Assembly (NCBI RefSeq): GCF_905171775.1
Contig: NC_053490.1
Span: 459,258,643-459,322,642 of the forward strand
Direction: 5' to 3'
DNA length: 64,000 nucleotides
From: Rana temporaria
Lineage: Eukaryota > Chordata > Amphibia > Anura > Ranidae
The translations under genes were made by a program, and so were the position numbers. This document shows positions 1 through 11,290 of this stretch, piece by piece; the first letter of the stretch is position 1, and each line of letters opens with the position of its first letter. The notes beneath the pieces are model-generated. The model saw only the letters and a program-made list of their open reading frames with translations, was not told the origin of the DNA and ran no database searches.

Positions 1-1069
1 AGATATAATTGTGTATTTGCTTTGGAAAAATACATCACCTGTAACATTGGGTATCCCATGTGTGTGAATGTTGCTGTGTTATATAAAACTATTGTCTTCG
101 TTTTTCACATTTTAGAATGTGGTGCCTCGAGATTTTGCATAATTTTAAACTGTGAATTGACCAAAAATAAAATTGGAGAAACATTGGTCTAAGGTCCAAG
201 CAGTATAGACACACAAGATCTGCAAATGTTGTTTGAAAAATCAATGCAAAGTACCCTACTAGTTGTTCTCTGTTAAGTCAACTCAATGTATTCTCAAACA
301 GTGTCCTCAGCTATTCACATGTATAATGCTATTTTTTCTCTAATAAAGATTCCTTCTGTTAAAAAATAAATAAAAATAATAAAGGAGCCCTTTGTTGTGT
401 GCATTATTTCCTGGTTTTATTTCTCTCATCTTCCAGTATCACAAACACTTCCAGAATGGATGTTTCTTAGTGATGTCGAAACAGCTTTTTTGGATTGGGG
501 TGTTCATTTTGTAAATTTTTTCTTTTTTTTTTATCTTTATTTGTGTACACTCGCTTTAAATTTTAGATTGAACTGTTTTTGTTTTCTTTCTGTAAAACTA
601 TTGAGACCATTGAGGGAGCAGAATAGCACCCATAACAAAGCATCCATTTTTAGTGGAGTGTAAACAGGTAAGATCCTTTGAAAAGTTTTTATTCCTGTCT
701 GGGTCCCCATTGGGGAGGTTCCCCTCATTTCCTGTGGTGTTAGTAGGAAAGGAAGTGAGCAGAATCTCGCCAATAGCTACCCAGATAGCAATAAAACAGG
801 ATTTCTGTACTCACCATAAAATCCTTCATCAAGGGACACGGGGTCAGTATAATCTGAGATTACTGGGCTATGAGGCATTGAGTAACTGCATACAAAAAAA
901 GGTGTTGGTCAACCAGATATAATCCCTCACACTCCATAATGATTTGATAAAAAAAAACACAAAAAAAACAGTAGTAGTAGATTATAAACATAGAGGGATG
1001 GGACCTGTGTCCCGTCATTGCCTTCAAGAAACTGCACTTTGATAGGAAATGTTGGAACCTTATATTTAA

Positions 1070-2008
1070 CCGCTTGCCGACCGCCCACAGCAGTTTTACG
1101 GTGGCAGGTCGGCTCGGTTGCACAAAATCACATAATATAACGTGATTTTGCTTTGAGGCCACTCTGGCGGCGCACGCCCTCTGCTCGCCCCTGGTGCTGA
1201 TGCGAGTGCCCGGCGGGTGCTATCTCCGCCGGGCACCCGCGATCGCTCGTGACTCGCTGGTTCTTTCAGGGGGAGAAATGACTGATCGTATATTCATACA
1301 ATGTATGAACAGCAATCTGTCATTTCCCCTAGTCAGTCCCACCCCCCTTCAGTTAGAACACACTTTAGGGAACATCATTAACCCCTTGATCGCCCCCTCG
1401 TGTTAACCCCTTCCCTGCCAGTGACATTTTTACAGTAATCAATGCATTTTTATAGCTGATTGCTAAAAATGCCAATGGTCCCAAAAATGTGTCAAAAGTG
1501 TCCGATGTGTCCATCATAAGGTTGCAGTACCGATAAAAATCGCAGATCGCCGCCATTACTAGTAAAAAAAATATATATATATTAATAAAAATGCCATAAA
1601 AATATCCCCTATTTTGTAGACGCTATAACTTTTGCGCAAACCAATCAATAAACGCTTATTGCGAATTTTTTTACAAAGAATATGTAGAAGAATACATATC
1701 GGCCTAAACTGAGGAAAGAAATAGTTATTTATATATTTTTGGGGGATATTTATTATGGCAAAAAGTAAAAAATATTCATTTTTTTTCAAAATTGTCGCTC
1801 TATTTTTGTTTATAGCGCAAAAAATAAAAACCGTAGAGGTGATCAAATACCACAAAAAAATTGCTTTATTTGTGGGAAAAAAAGGTCGTAAATTTTGTTT
1901 AGGAGCCACGTCGCACGACCGCGCAATTGTCAGTTAAAGTGACACAGTGCTGAATCGCAAAAAGTGGCCCGGTCATTGACCAGCTAAAGGGTCCGGGGCT
2001 GAAGTGAT
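1070..2008. mobile_element. TTAA-flanked MITE, CCACTTG family (piggyBac-like), in copy A
   Basis: TTAA at 1066-1069 and 2009-2012 flanks an element starting CCGCTTGCCG and ending near GAAGTGAT, a decayed form of the CCACTTG/CAAGTGG inverted ends seen in sister copies. The interior carries the family hallmarks: a CCGCCATTACTAGTAAAA block, a CGCAAACCAATCAATAA block, GCGCAAAAAATAAAAACCG and GACCGCGCAATTGTCAGTTA. TTAA duplication is characteristic of the piggyBac superfamily; the assignment is inferred because no transposase is present. The same insertion occurs in copy B (5917-6851), so it predates the duplication. Confidence 0.8.
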
Positions 2009-2477
2009 TTAAATTGAACTCTGGGGAAGAACAACAACGTTGGTCCTTTTGCTGTTTTAAAATAATTACCTCTACTGATACCTCCCCTATGTTTGGCTGC
2101 TTCTCTATTTGGTAAAAATGTTACATTCATTCAGCCCCCACATAACTGTAAGTTCTCAACATCTGGCATTGATATTTGTAGTTCTGGCTGCAGTAGACTG
2201 ATCATAGCCGGTAACACCTCCTCCATTCAGAAAAAGCCTTGTGTTCTTTTTACTAAATGCATAGCTTTCTGTGATGTGAGGAGGGGCGCGTGAATGAACA
2301 ATCATAGAATGTCTTGCATTCAGCGAAAAGGACACAAGGCATTTTCTGAATTGAGGATTAAGGTTCCAGCTTTAAGCCTAAATTTGTGTTTGTTGAGGTT
2401 CAAAAGCCAGTGGGAAGGAGGTTGTGCTTCATGGGGACCCTTGCGAATGGGAAAAAGGGTCTGCTTGTATGAATGAA

Positions 2478-2530
2478 GATGCAGCTGGGAGGGATACACT
2501 AAGTCTTAGTGTATCCCTCCCAGCTGCATC
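2478..2530. repeat. Perfect 25-bp-arm hairpin at a breakpoint of the duplication
   Basis: Arms 2478-2502 and 2506-2530 are exact reverse complements around a 3-base spacer. Copy B has only the left arm, and a MITE sits exactly where the hairpin turns (7357-7359). About 40 bases here therefore look like a templated inverted duplication private to copy A, or a loss from copy B. Confidence 0.85.
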
Positions 2531-3120
2531 TGCATAGTGACTAAGTGCTCTGACTACATCCAAACAATGGATGGAAATCTCCCTAGGATATACAGAGGGA
2601 TGAAGGCAATGCTGTATCTTGGCGTAGGCCAACAAGGCCCAGGCCTAGGGCAGCACTTTGCAGGGGGGGCAGCATGAAAAGAGTCCCTGTCGGCTCTTAT
2701 GAGGTGGACTGGGCCGCAAGGCAAATCGGTCGGGTGCCCCCATAAAGTGGCCGCACTGCTGCCAGTATGATAGGGATGGTGCAGACACAAGGGACACTGA
2801 CATGATCACCTATACCTGGCAGGTAGGTAGTAGGACTCTCCTGCAATCCTTTGCTTGTGTCAGTTGTACATATTAAGGAATCTTCATTTTATTTCTGTTG
2901 ATTGCTGATGAGAAAAATAAACAGATGGATTTATTTGTTCCTGCCCCCAATCCTTCCTTTGCTCACTGCCTGGACCACATACATTCATCACTGTGCTGTA
3001 TGGTTTCTGCTGCACCACTGGCACTGTTATATTCTCTTAGTCTTCTATAAATTTAGCAGAAATTTGTGCTTAAAGTAGAACTATAGGCAACACTTTTTTT
3101 CCCCATTTTGAATAGAGTAA

Positions 3121-3265
3121 TGCCGCGTACACACGGTCGTTTTTTGTGATGAAAAAAAAACGACATTTTTAAAAACGTCATTTAAAATGACCGTGTGTGG
3201 GGAAAACGTAGTTTTATGTCTTCTGAAAAACGACAAAAAAAAATTTGAACATGCTTAAATTTTTT
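3121..3265. mobile_element. Truncated TGCCGCG-type MITE (PIF/Harbinger-like)
   Basis: The element starts TGCCGCGTACACACGG directly after TAA (3118-3120). It has the stem-forming interior of the complete copy at 7360-7921 but is cut off by a CR1 fragment. The 3-bp TAA target suggests a PIF/Harbinger-type element; there is no transposase to confirm it. Confidence 0.7.
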
Positions 3266-3599
3266 ACAGACTCCCTCCAGAGGTGGTTCTGGCCAGCTCA
3301 GTAGATTGCTTTAAGAAAGGCCTGGATTCTTTCCTAAATGTACATAAAATAACTGAGTACTAAGATTTGTAGGTAAAGTTGATCCGGGGTAAATCCGATT
3401 GCCTCTCGGGGGATCAGGAAGGAATTTTTTCCCCTGCTGTAGCAAATTGGATCATGCTCTGCTGGGGTTTTTTGCCTTCCTCTGGATCAACTGTGGGTAT
3501 GGAGTTGGGTGTATAGGATTGTACTGTGTTTTTTATTTTGTTTTTTTATTTTTTGTGGTTGAACTGGATGGACTTGTGTCTTTTTTCAACCTGACTTTA
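3266..3599 (+). mobile_element. 5'-truncated CR1-like LINE, 3' end only
   Basis: This is the sense-strand counterpart of the minus-strand LINE tail at 8650-8990. The first 93 bases (3271-3363) encode the last 30 residues of ORF2, including PPEVVLA, SVDCFKKGLDSFL and a terminal ITEY before TAA. The 3' UTR follows, including the GATGGACTTGTGTC block and the poly-T-rich part, and is lost after TTCAACCTGAC. Severe 5' truncation is normal for LINEs. Confidence 0.82.
3271..3363 (+). pseudogene. CR1-like ORF2 C-terminal remnant (30 codons)
   Basis: An in-frame tail matches the C-terminus of the LINE ORF at 8891-9747 almost residue for residue and ends at TAA 3361-3363. It has no start and no reverse transcriptase domain, so it cannot be functional. 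Confidence 0.8.
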
Positions 3600-4397
3600 C
3601 TGACACTTTTTTATTTTACCTCCAGTAGTTTATTGTTATTAGTAATGTGGTGATTACCTTATATATTAAAGGTGGCACTGATTGGCATTGATAGGCAGGA
3701 CTGATTGGCAGCATTGATGGGCAGTAATTGGCACCACTGATAGGTGCCACTAATAGGCGTCACTGATTGGCACTAATGGACACTAATAGGTGACAGTGAT
3801 AGGCAGCACTGACTGTCAGCACTGAGCAACACTGATAGGCAACACTAAGCGGCACTGATTTGCAGCACTCATGGGCACTGATAGGCAGCATTGATTGGTA
3901 CTGATGGTCAGCACTGATAGCGGCACTGATAGGCAGCACTAATGGGCACTGATTGGCATCATTGATTGGCACTGATGGGCACTGATTGGCAGCATTGATT
4001 GGCACTGATGGGGAGCGCTGATTGGCACTGATAGCGGTACTGATAGGCAGCACTGATAGTGGCACTGATAGACAGCACTGATTGGCAGCATTGATTGGCA
4101 CTGATGGGCAGCGCTGATTGGCACTGATAGTGGCACTGATAGACAGCACTGATTGGAAGCACTTATTGACACTGATAGGCAGCAGTAATTGCAACTAATG
4201 GGCACCAGCATTCATTGACACTGACAGAGGAGAGAAGTTTTATATGCAGTAGATCATGGCAAGAGCTGCTCGGTGTGTGAAACTTTCATGATGTAATGCA
4301 GCGCGGGCCACACACTGCTTGGATGGAACATTTGACAGCGAATGGGAGACAGAATGGGATTAGGGTGTACCCGGCACACCCCGTGTGCACGCCTATG
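3600..4397. mobile_element. Non-autonomous element with internal minisatellite, hAT-like right end
   Basis: The right end (about 4365-4396) carries an ACCCGGCACACCCC...GTGCACGCCTATGG type terminus that I recognise as a hAT-like end seen in other frog repeats. The left terminus is not found and is probably lost at the CR1 junction. Most of the body is the array at 3660-4235. No coding region is supportable, and the class is inferred from one end only. Confidence 0.45.
3660..4235. repeat. Minisatellite, GGCACTGAT(T/A)GGCA-type units
   Basis: Irregular head-to-tail units of roughly 20-24 bases are built from GCACTGATTGGCA, GCACTGATGGGCA and GCACTGATAGGCA. The reverse complement reads TGCCCATCAGTGCC, the same core as the arrays at 12390, 23345 and 54238. 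The long minus-strand ORFs here are periodicity artefacts. Confidence 0.9.
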
Positions 4398-4602
4398 GTT
4401 GCTATGTAATATAAAACTATTGTTTTAGTTTTTCACATTTTAGAATGTGGTGCCCCGAGATTTTGCATAATTTTAAACTGTGAATTGACCAAAAAAAAAT
4501 TGGAGAAACATTGGTCTAAGGTCCAAGCAGTATAGACACACAAGATCTGCAAATGTTGTTTGGAAATCAATGCAAAGTACCCTACTAGTTGTTCTCTGTT
4601 AA

Positions 4603-5121
4603 AGCGGGAGTTCACCCATTTAAAAAAAAAAAAAAAAATCTCCCCTTAGCTTCCTGCTCGTTTTCTCTAGGGGAATCGGCTATTTATATTAAAATATGTG
4701 CAGTACTTACCCGTTTTCGAGCTGCATCTTCTTCCGTCGCTTCCGGGTATGGGTCTTCGGGAGCGGGCGTTCCTTCTTGATTGACATTCTTCCGAGAGGC
4801 TTCCGACGGTCGCATCCATCGCGTCACTCGTAGCCGAAAGAAGCCGAACGTCGGTGCGGCTCTATACTGCGCCTGCGCACCGACGTTCGGCTTCTTTCGG
4901 AAAATCGTGACGCGATGGATGCGACCGTCGGAAGCCTCTCGGAAACCTGTCAATCAAGAAGGAACGCCCATTCCCGAAGCCCATACCCGGAAGCGACGGA
5001 GAGGATGCGTCTCGTAAACGGGTAAGTACTGCACATATTTTAAAATAAATAGCCGATTCCCCTAGTAATAACGAGCAGGAATCTAAGGGGGAAAAGTGCC
5101 CTCTAAGGGTGAACCCCCGCT
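4603..5121. mobile_element. Palindromic TTAA MITE (AGCGGGAGTTCACCC ends)
   Basis: TTAA at 4599-4602 and 5122-5125 flanks a 519-bp foldback element. The left end reads AGCGGGAGTTCACCC and the right end GGGTGAACCCCCGCT. Two long arms meet near 4862, and the GAAGCCGAACGTCGGTGCG stretch pairs with its complement. Copy A has a single TTAA (273-276) at this site, so this insertion is younger than the duplication. A sister copy lies at 45256-45758. Probably a piggyBac-type MITE. Confidence 0.9.
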
Positions 5122-5916
5122 TTAAGTCAACTCAATGTATTCTCAAACAGTGTCCTCAGCTATTCACATGTATAATGCTATTTTTTCTCTAATAAAGATT
5201 CCTTCTGTTAAAAAAATAAGAAAAAATAAAGGAGCTCTTTGTTGTGTGCATTATTTCCTGGTTTTATTTCTCTCATCTTCCAGTATCACAAACACTTCCA
5301 GAATGGATGTTTCTTAGTGATGTCAAAACATCCTTTTTGGATTGGGGTGTTCATTTTGTACATTTTTTCATTTTTTTTATCGTTATTTGTGTACACTCGC
5401 TATAAATTTTAGATTGAACTGTTTTTGTTTTCTTTCTGTAAAACTATTGAGACCATTGAGGGAGCAGAATAGCATCCATAACAAAGCATCCATTTTTAGT
5501 GGAGTGTGAACAGGTTAGATCCTTTGAGAAGTTTTTATTCCTGTCTGGGTCCCCATTGGGGAGGTTCCCCTCATTTCCTGTGGTGTTAGTAGGAAAGGAA
5601 GTGAGCAGAATCTCTCCAACAGCTACCCAGATAGCAATAAAACAGGATTTCTGTACTCACCATAAAATCCTTCATCAAGGGACACGGGGTCAGTATAATC
5701 TGAGATTACTGGGCTATGAGGCATTGAGTAACTGCATACAAAAACAGGTGTTGGTCAACCAGATATAATCCCTCACACTCCATAATGATTCGATAAAAAC
5801 AAAACACAAAAAAAACAGTAGTAGTAGATAATAAACATAGAGGGATGGGACCTGTGTCCCTTCATTGCCTTCAAGAAACTGCACTTTGATAGGAAATGTT
5901 GGAACTTTATATTTAA

Positions 5917-6851
5917 CCGCTTGCCGACCACCCACCGCCGTTGCACGGCGGCAGGTCGGCTCGGTTGCACAAAATAACATTATATAACGTGATTTTGCTT
6001 TGAGGCCACTCTGGCGGCGCGCGCCCCCTGCTCGCCCCTGGTGCTGAGGCGAGTGCCCCGGCGGGTGCGATCTCCGCCGGGCACCCGCGATCGCTCGTGA
6101 CTCGCCAGTTCTTTCAGGGGAAGAAATGACTGATCGTATATTCATACAATGTATGAACAGCGATCTGTCATTTCCCCTAGTCAGTCCCACCCCCCCTTCA
6201 GTTAGAACACACTTTAGGGAACATCATTAACCCCTTGATCGCCCCCTCGTGTTAACCCCTTCCCTGCCAGTGACATTTTTACAGTAATCAATGCATTTTT
6301 ATAGCACTGATTGCTAAAAATGCCAATGGTCCCAAAAATATGTCAAAAGTGTCCGATGTGTCCATCATAAGGTTGCAGTACCGATAAAAATCGCAGATCG
6401 CCGCCATTACTAGTAAAAAAAAATATTAATAAAAATGTCATAAAACTATCCCCTATTTTGTAGACGCTATAACTTTTGCGCAAACCAATCAATAAACGCT
6501 TATTGCGATTTTTTTTACGAAAAATTTGTAGAAGAATACATATCGCCTAAACTGAGGAAAGAAATCATTTTTTATATATTTTTGGGGGATATTTATTATG
6601 GCAAAAAGTAAAAAATATTCATTTTTTTTTCAAAATTGTCGCTCTATTTTTGTTTATAGCGCAAAAAATAAAAACCGCAGAGGTGATCAAATACCACCAA
6701 AAAAAAAGCTCTATTTGTGGGGAAAAAAGGACGTAAATTTTGTTTAGGAGCCACGTCGCACGACCGCGCAATTAGCAGTTAAAGCGACGCAGTGCCGAAT
6801 CGCAAAAAGTGGCCCAGTCATTGACCAGCTAAATGGTCCGGGCTGCAGTGG
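5917..6851. mobile_element. TTAA-flanked MITE, CCACTTG family, in copy B
   Basis: TTAA lies at 5913-5916 and 6852-6855. Ends CCGCTTGCCG and GCAGTGG enclose the standard interior blocks. It is orthologous within the duplication to 1070-2008. A stem at 5934-5953 is better preserved here than in copy A. Confidence 0.85.
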
Positions 6852-7359
6852 TTAAAATTTAACTCTGGGGAAGAACAACAACGTTGGTCATTTTGCTGTT
6901 TAAAAATAATTACCTCTACTGATACCTGCCCCATGTTTGGCTGCTTCTCTATTTGGTAAAAATGTTACATTCATTCAGCCCCCACATAACTGTAAGTTCT
7001 CAACATCTGGCATTGATATTTGTAGTTCTGGCTGCAGTAGACTGATCATAGCCGGTAACACCTCCTCCATTCAGAAAAAGCCTTGTGTTCTTTTTACTAA
7101 ATGCATAGCTTTTTGTGATGTGAGGAGGGGAACGTGAATGAACAATCATAGAAAGTCTTGCATTCAGCGAAAAGAACACAAGGCATTTTCTGAATTGAGG
7201 AGGTTCTCGGTTTTCCCAGAGTCCAGCTTTAAGTCTAAATTTGTGTTTGTTGAGGTTCAAAAGCCAGTGGGAAGGAGGTTGTGCTTTATGGGGACCCTTG
7301 CGAATGGGAAAAAGAGTCTGCTTGTATGAATGAAGATGCAGCTGGGAGGGATACACTAA

Positions 7360-7921
7360 TGCCGCGTACACACGATCATTTTTCAGCATGAAAAAAACAT
7401 TGTTTTTCAAAAACGTCATTTAAAATGATCGTGTGTGGGCTTCACATCATTTTTCAGGTTCTGAAAAACGACTAAAAAAGAAATTCGAACATGCTGCATT
7501 TTTAACGTCGTTTTAAACTATGTCGTTTTTCGGCTTGTAAAAAATGAACGTGTGTGGGCTAAAATTATGTAAAAAACCTGCGCATGCTCAGAAGCGAGTT
7601 ATGAGAAGGGAGCGCTTGTTCTGGTAAAACTACTGTTCATAATGGAGTAAGCACATTCATCACGCTGTAACAGACAAAAAAGCACGAATCGTCTTTTACT
7701 AACACGGAATCAGCTAAAGCAGCCCAAAGGCGAATGGAACTTCCCCTTTAAAGTGCCGTCGTACGTGTTGTACGTCACCGCACTTTGCTAGATAATTTTT
7801 TAAAAACAATGGTGTGTAGGCAACATCGTTTTAATGATGAATTTGGGAAAACGTAGTTTTTTCGACATGCTGAAAAACAACTTTTTTTTTAATGCTGAAA
7901 AATTATCGTGTGTACGCGGCA
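7360..7921. mobile_element. TGCCGCG-type MITE with TAA target duplication
   Basis: TAA at 7357-7359 and 7922-7924 flanks a 562-bp element with ends TGCCGCGTACACACGATC and CGTGTGTACGCGGCA. The interior is rich in AAAAACG stem sequences. The 3-bp TAA duplication and short TIR fit PIF/Harbinger. It carries no coding region. Confidence 0.83.
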
Positions 7922-9747
7922 TAAGAGCTCTGACTACATCCAAACAATGGATGGAAATCTCCCTAGGATATACAGGAGTAGAGTTGAGCGGACACCTGGA
8001 TGTTCGGGTTCGGCCGAACTTCGGAAAAAAGTCCGGGTTCGGGACCCGAACTTGACCCCGAACCCCATTGAAGTCAATGGGGACCCGAACTTTTCAGTAC
8101 TAAAATGTCTCTAAAACACTAATGGAAAGGGCTAGGGCTGCAAATGGCAGCAAAATGTTGGTAAGAGCATGGCAAGTACTCTGCACATAAATGTGTATAG
8201 GGAAATAACTTCAAATAACATAAAACAAATTAAAATAAAAAAAACACTGCAAAATATATTTGTTTGCCCTAAATGGGTGTTTTTTTTTAATAGAACAATA
8301 GAAGAACACTAGCTAAAGTGTTTATCTCACACGTACAGATATGGAGGAAACACTGCAAACACTGGAGGAAACACTGCAAAATGTTTTTTTTCCCTAAATG
8401 GATGTTTTTTGAATAGCACAATAGAAGAAAGTATATAAAGGGTGTATCTCACAGGAACATATGCAGTGCTGCTGCAATTTGATTTGTGAAGCAAAACTGA
8501 CTCCTATATATTTCTCTCCCTATAAGCACAATCAGGAACCTTTCCCTAAAGCAGGGGTGGGGAACCTTTTTTCTGCCAAGGGCCATTTGGATTTTTGTAA
8601 CATCATTCGGGGGCCGTACAAAATGATCAACTTTAAAATGAGCCTGTTACATAGTTACATAGTTAGTCAGGTTGAAAAAAGACACAAGTCCATCCAGTTC
8701 AACCACAAAAAACAAAATAAAAAAACACAGTAAAATCCTATACACCCAACTTCATACCCACAGTTGATCCAGAGGAAGGCAAAAAACCCCAGCGGAGCAT
8801 GATCCAATTTGCTACAGCAGGGGAAAAAATTCCTTCCTGATCCCCCGAGAGGCAATCGGATTTACCCTGGATCAACTTTACCTACAAATCTTAGTACTCA
8901 GTTATATTCTGTACATTTAGGAAAGAATCCAGACCTTTCTTAAAGCAATCTACTGATCTGGCCAGAACCACCTCTGGAGGGAGTCTGTTCCACATTTTCA
9001 CAGCTCTTACTGTGAAAAAACCTTTCCGTATTTGGAGGTGAAATCTCTTTTCCTCTAGACGTAAAGAGTGCCCCCTTGTCCTCAGTGATGACCGTAAAGT
9101 GAATAACTCAACACCAAGTTCACTGTATGGACCTCTTATATATTTGTACATGTTGATCATATCCCCCCTTATTCTCCTCTTCTCAAGAGTGAATAAATCT
9201 AGTTCCTCTAATCTTTCCTCATAGCTGAGCTCCTCCATGCCTCTTATCAATTTGGTTGCTCTTCTCTGCACTTTCTCCAGTTCTCCTATATCCTTTTTGA
9301 GAACTGGTGCCCAAAACTGAACTGCATATTCCAGATGAGGTCTTACTAATGATTTGTACAGGGGCAAAATTATATCTCTGTCTCTGGAGTCCATACCTCT
9401 CTTAATACAAGAAAGGACTTTGCTCGCTTTGGAAACCGCAGCTTGGCATTGCATGCCATTATTGAGCTTATGATCAACTAAAACCCCCAGATCTTTCTCC
9501 ACTACAGACCCCCCCAGTTGTACTCCCCCTAGTATGTATGATGCATGCATATTCTTAGCCCCCAAGTGCATAACTTTACATTTATCTACATTAAACCTCA
9601 TCTGCCACTTAGTCGCCCAATCAGACAGAGCATTGAGGTCGGCTTGTAAATTGGAGACATCCTGTAAGGACGTTATTCCACTGCATAGCTTGGTGTCATC
9701 TGCAAAGACAGAAATGTTACTTTTGATCTCAGACCCAATATCATTTA

Positions 9748-11290
9748 TAGTGTTGAGCAGAATACGCCATATTCGATTTCGCGATATATCTCGAATATAT
9801 AGTCGAATATTTGAGATATATTCGCTAAATTCGAATATTCGTGATATTTTATCGAAATGAAATGATTGCGAATTTTCGCTATTGCGAATGCGAAAATAAT
9901 TGCGAATTTTCGATAACTGCGGTAGGAGCACTCTGATTGGCTCAGAATATTCGTGATATTTTACAATACAAAATAATTGCGAATATTCGGCAAATGCGGA
10001 AGGAGCACTCTGATTGGCTCAGAATATTCTTGATATTTTACAATACAAAATAATTGCGAATATTCGGCAAATGCGGAAGGAGCACTTTGATTGGCTCAGA
10101 ATATTCTTGATATTTTACAATACAAAATAATTGCGAATATTCGGCAAATGCGGAAGGAGCACTCTGATTGGCTCAGAATATTCTTGATATTTTACAATAC
10201 AAAATAATTGCGAATATTCGGCAAATGCGGAAGGAGCACTCTGATTGGCTCAGAATATTCTTGATATTTTACAATACAAAATAATTGCGAATATTCGGCA
10301 AATGCGAAAGGAGCACTCTGATTGGCTCAGAATATTCTTGATATTTTACAATACAAAATAATTGCGAATATTCGGCAAATGCGGAAGGAGCACTCTGATT
10401 GGCTCAGAATATTCTTGATATTTTACAATACAAAATAATTGCGAATATTCGGCAAATGCGGAAGGAGCACTCTGATTGGCTCAGAATATTCGTGATATTT
10501 TACAATAGAAAATAAAAAGTGTTTTGCATTGGTGGTGATTCTTTACTCTATCCATCTGTCACAGCCGTTTGTCAATCAAACACCTTGAAGATTGAACACG
10601 TTCATGCTGCATGCTTTGGACTTTTTTTCACTTCACATATCAAAGACATTTTTATGAAAGATTATTTTTCTATTATTGGGACTATATTTCTTTATATATT
10701 TGTTTCACTGTGTATTTCACAAGTTATTTGCGCTTGCTTATTTTATAATTTGCCCACGTCACTAGACATATTTTTTATTCTTGTAGAGCGACTCCATTTT
10801 CTGTCTTGTATTAATTTATGTTGTATAACATTTTTGAGTTGCTGCTGTATTCTCCCCTTTTTTTAAGGTATGCGCAATTTTTTCCTTCTTACAAAAAAAA
10901 ATAATATCAAACATACAAATATTCATAACAGAAACATACACAAAGCCCCCCCTTTTGCATCAGAGACAATCAGAGTTCTCCTACCACAGTTATCGAAAAT
11001 TCGCAATCATTTTCGCATTCGCATTAGCGAAAATTCACAATTTTTTTTTTTTTATATTCGGCAACATAAAATGATCGCCTCAGCTTAGCTACTCGGCCCA
11101 GGGTCTCTAATCATACCAGCAATGCTTTTAGACGTCGATAGGATGTGATCTGTTTTAAAAATAAAATAGAAAAAATGCGAATATTCGGAATTGCGAATAT
11201 TCACCGCGAAATTCGAAATATATCGCGAATACTCGAATATGCCATATTCGAGCCGAATATTCGCAATACAAATATTCGTGAGCAACACTA
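9748..11290. mobile_element. hAT-like element, innermost (TAGTGTTG ends)
   Basis: The TSD ATCATTTA lies at 9740-9747 and 11291-11298. The ends TAGTGTTG and CAACACTA are inverted, and the subterminal sequence is rich in GAATATTCG on both sides (9771-9850, 11160-11278). It breaks the LINE coding sequence between the GVPQG block and the catalytic FADD block. The body has eight 77-bp units (9902-10517). The 348-base plus-strand ORF at 10519-10866 resembles nothing I know and is hydrophobic, low-complexity translation. Non-autonomous. Confidence 0.85.
9902..10517. repeat. 77-bp tandem repeat, 8 copies
   Basis: Units begin GCGAATATTCGGCAAATGCG and contain GGAGCACTCTGATTGGCTC. Unit starts fall every 77 bases (9902, 9979, 10056, 10133, 10210, 10287, 10364, 10441). 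Copies are almost identical, which implies recent amplification. The CTGATTGGCTC block also occurs singly near 9930 within the first, more diverged unit. Confidence 0.95.

Larger units (their letters stand above)
70..3120. repeat. Segmental duplication, copy A (partner at 4398-15098)
   Basis: This stretch recurs in the same order and orientation from 4398 onward. Matched landmarks include the ATATAAAACTATTG block (about 80 and 4410), the segment beginning near 600 and again near 5460, the TTAA-type MITE (1070 and 5917), the block at 2090-2480 (6940-7335) and the block at 2560-3115 (7930-7970 plus 14570-15098). By eye the copies differ by scattered substitutions and short indels, so this is a diverged duplication. 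No host exon is recognisable; the short ORFs have no family motif. Copy A ends where a MITE and then a CR1 fragment interrupt it (3121 onward). Outside the listed sub-elements the segment itself looks like older repeat sequence. Confidence 0.88.

Noticed and set aside
10519..10866. 115-residue ORF within the innermost hAT
   Set aside because: No transposase motif; hydrophobic translation of AT-rich DNA in a non-autonomous element.
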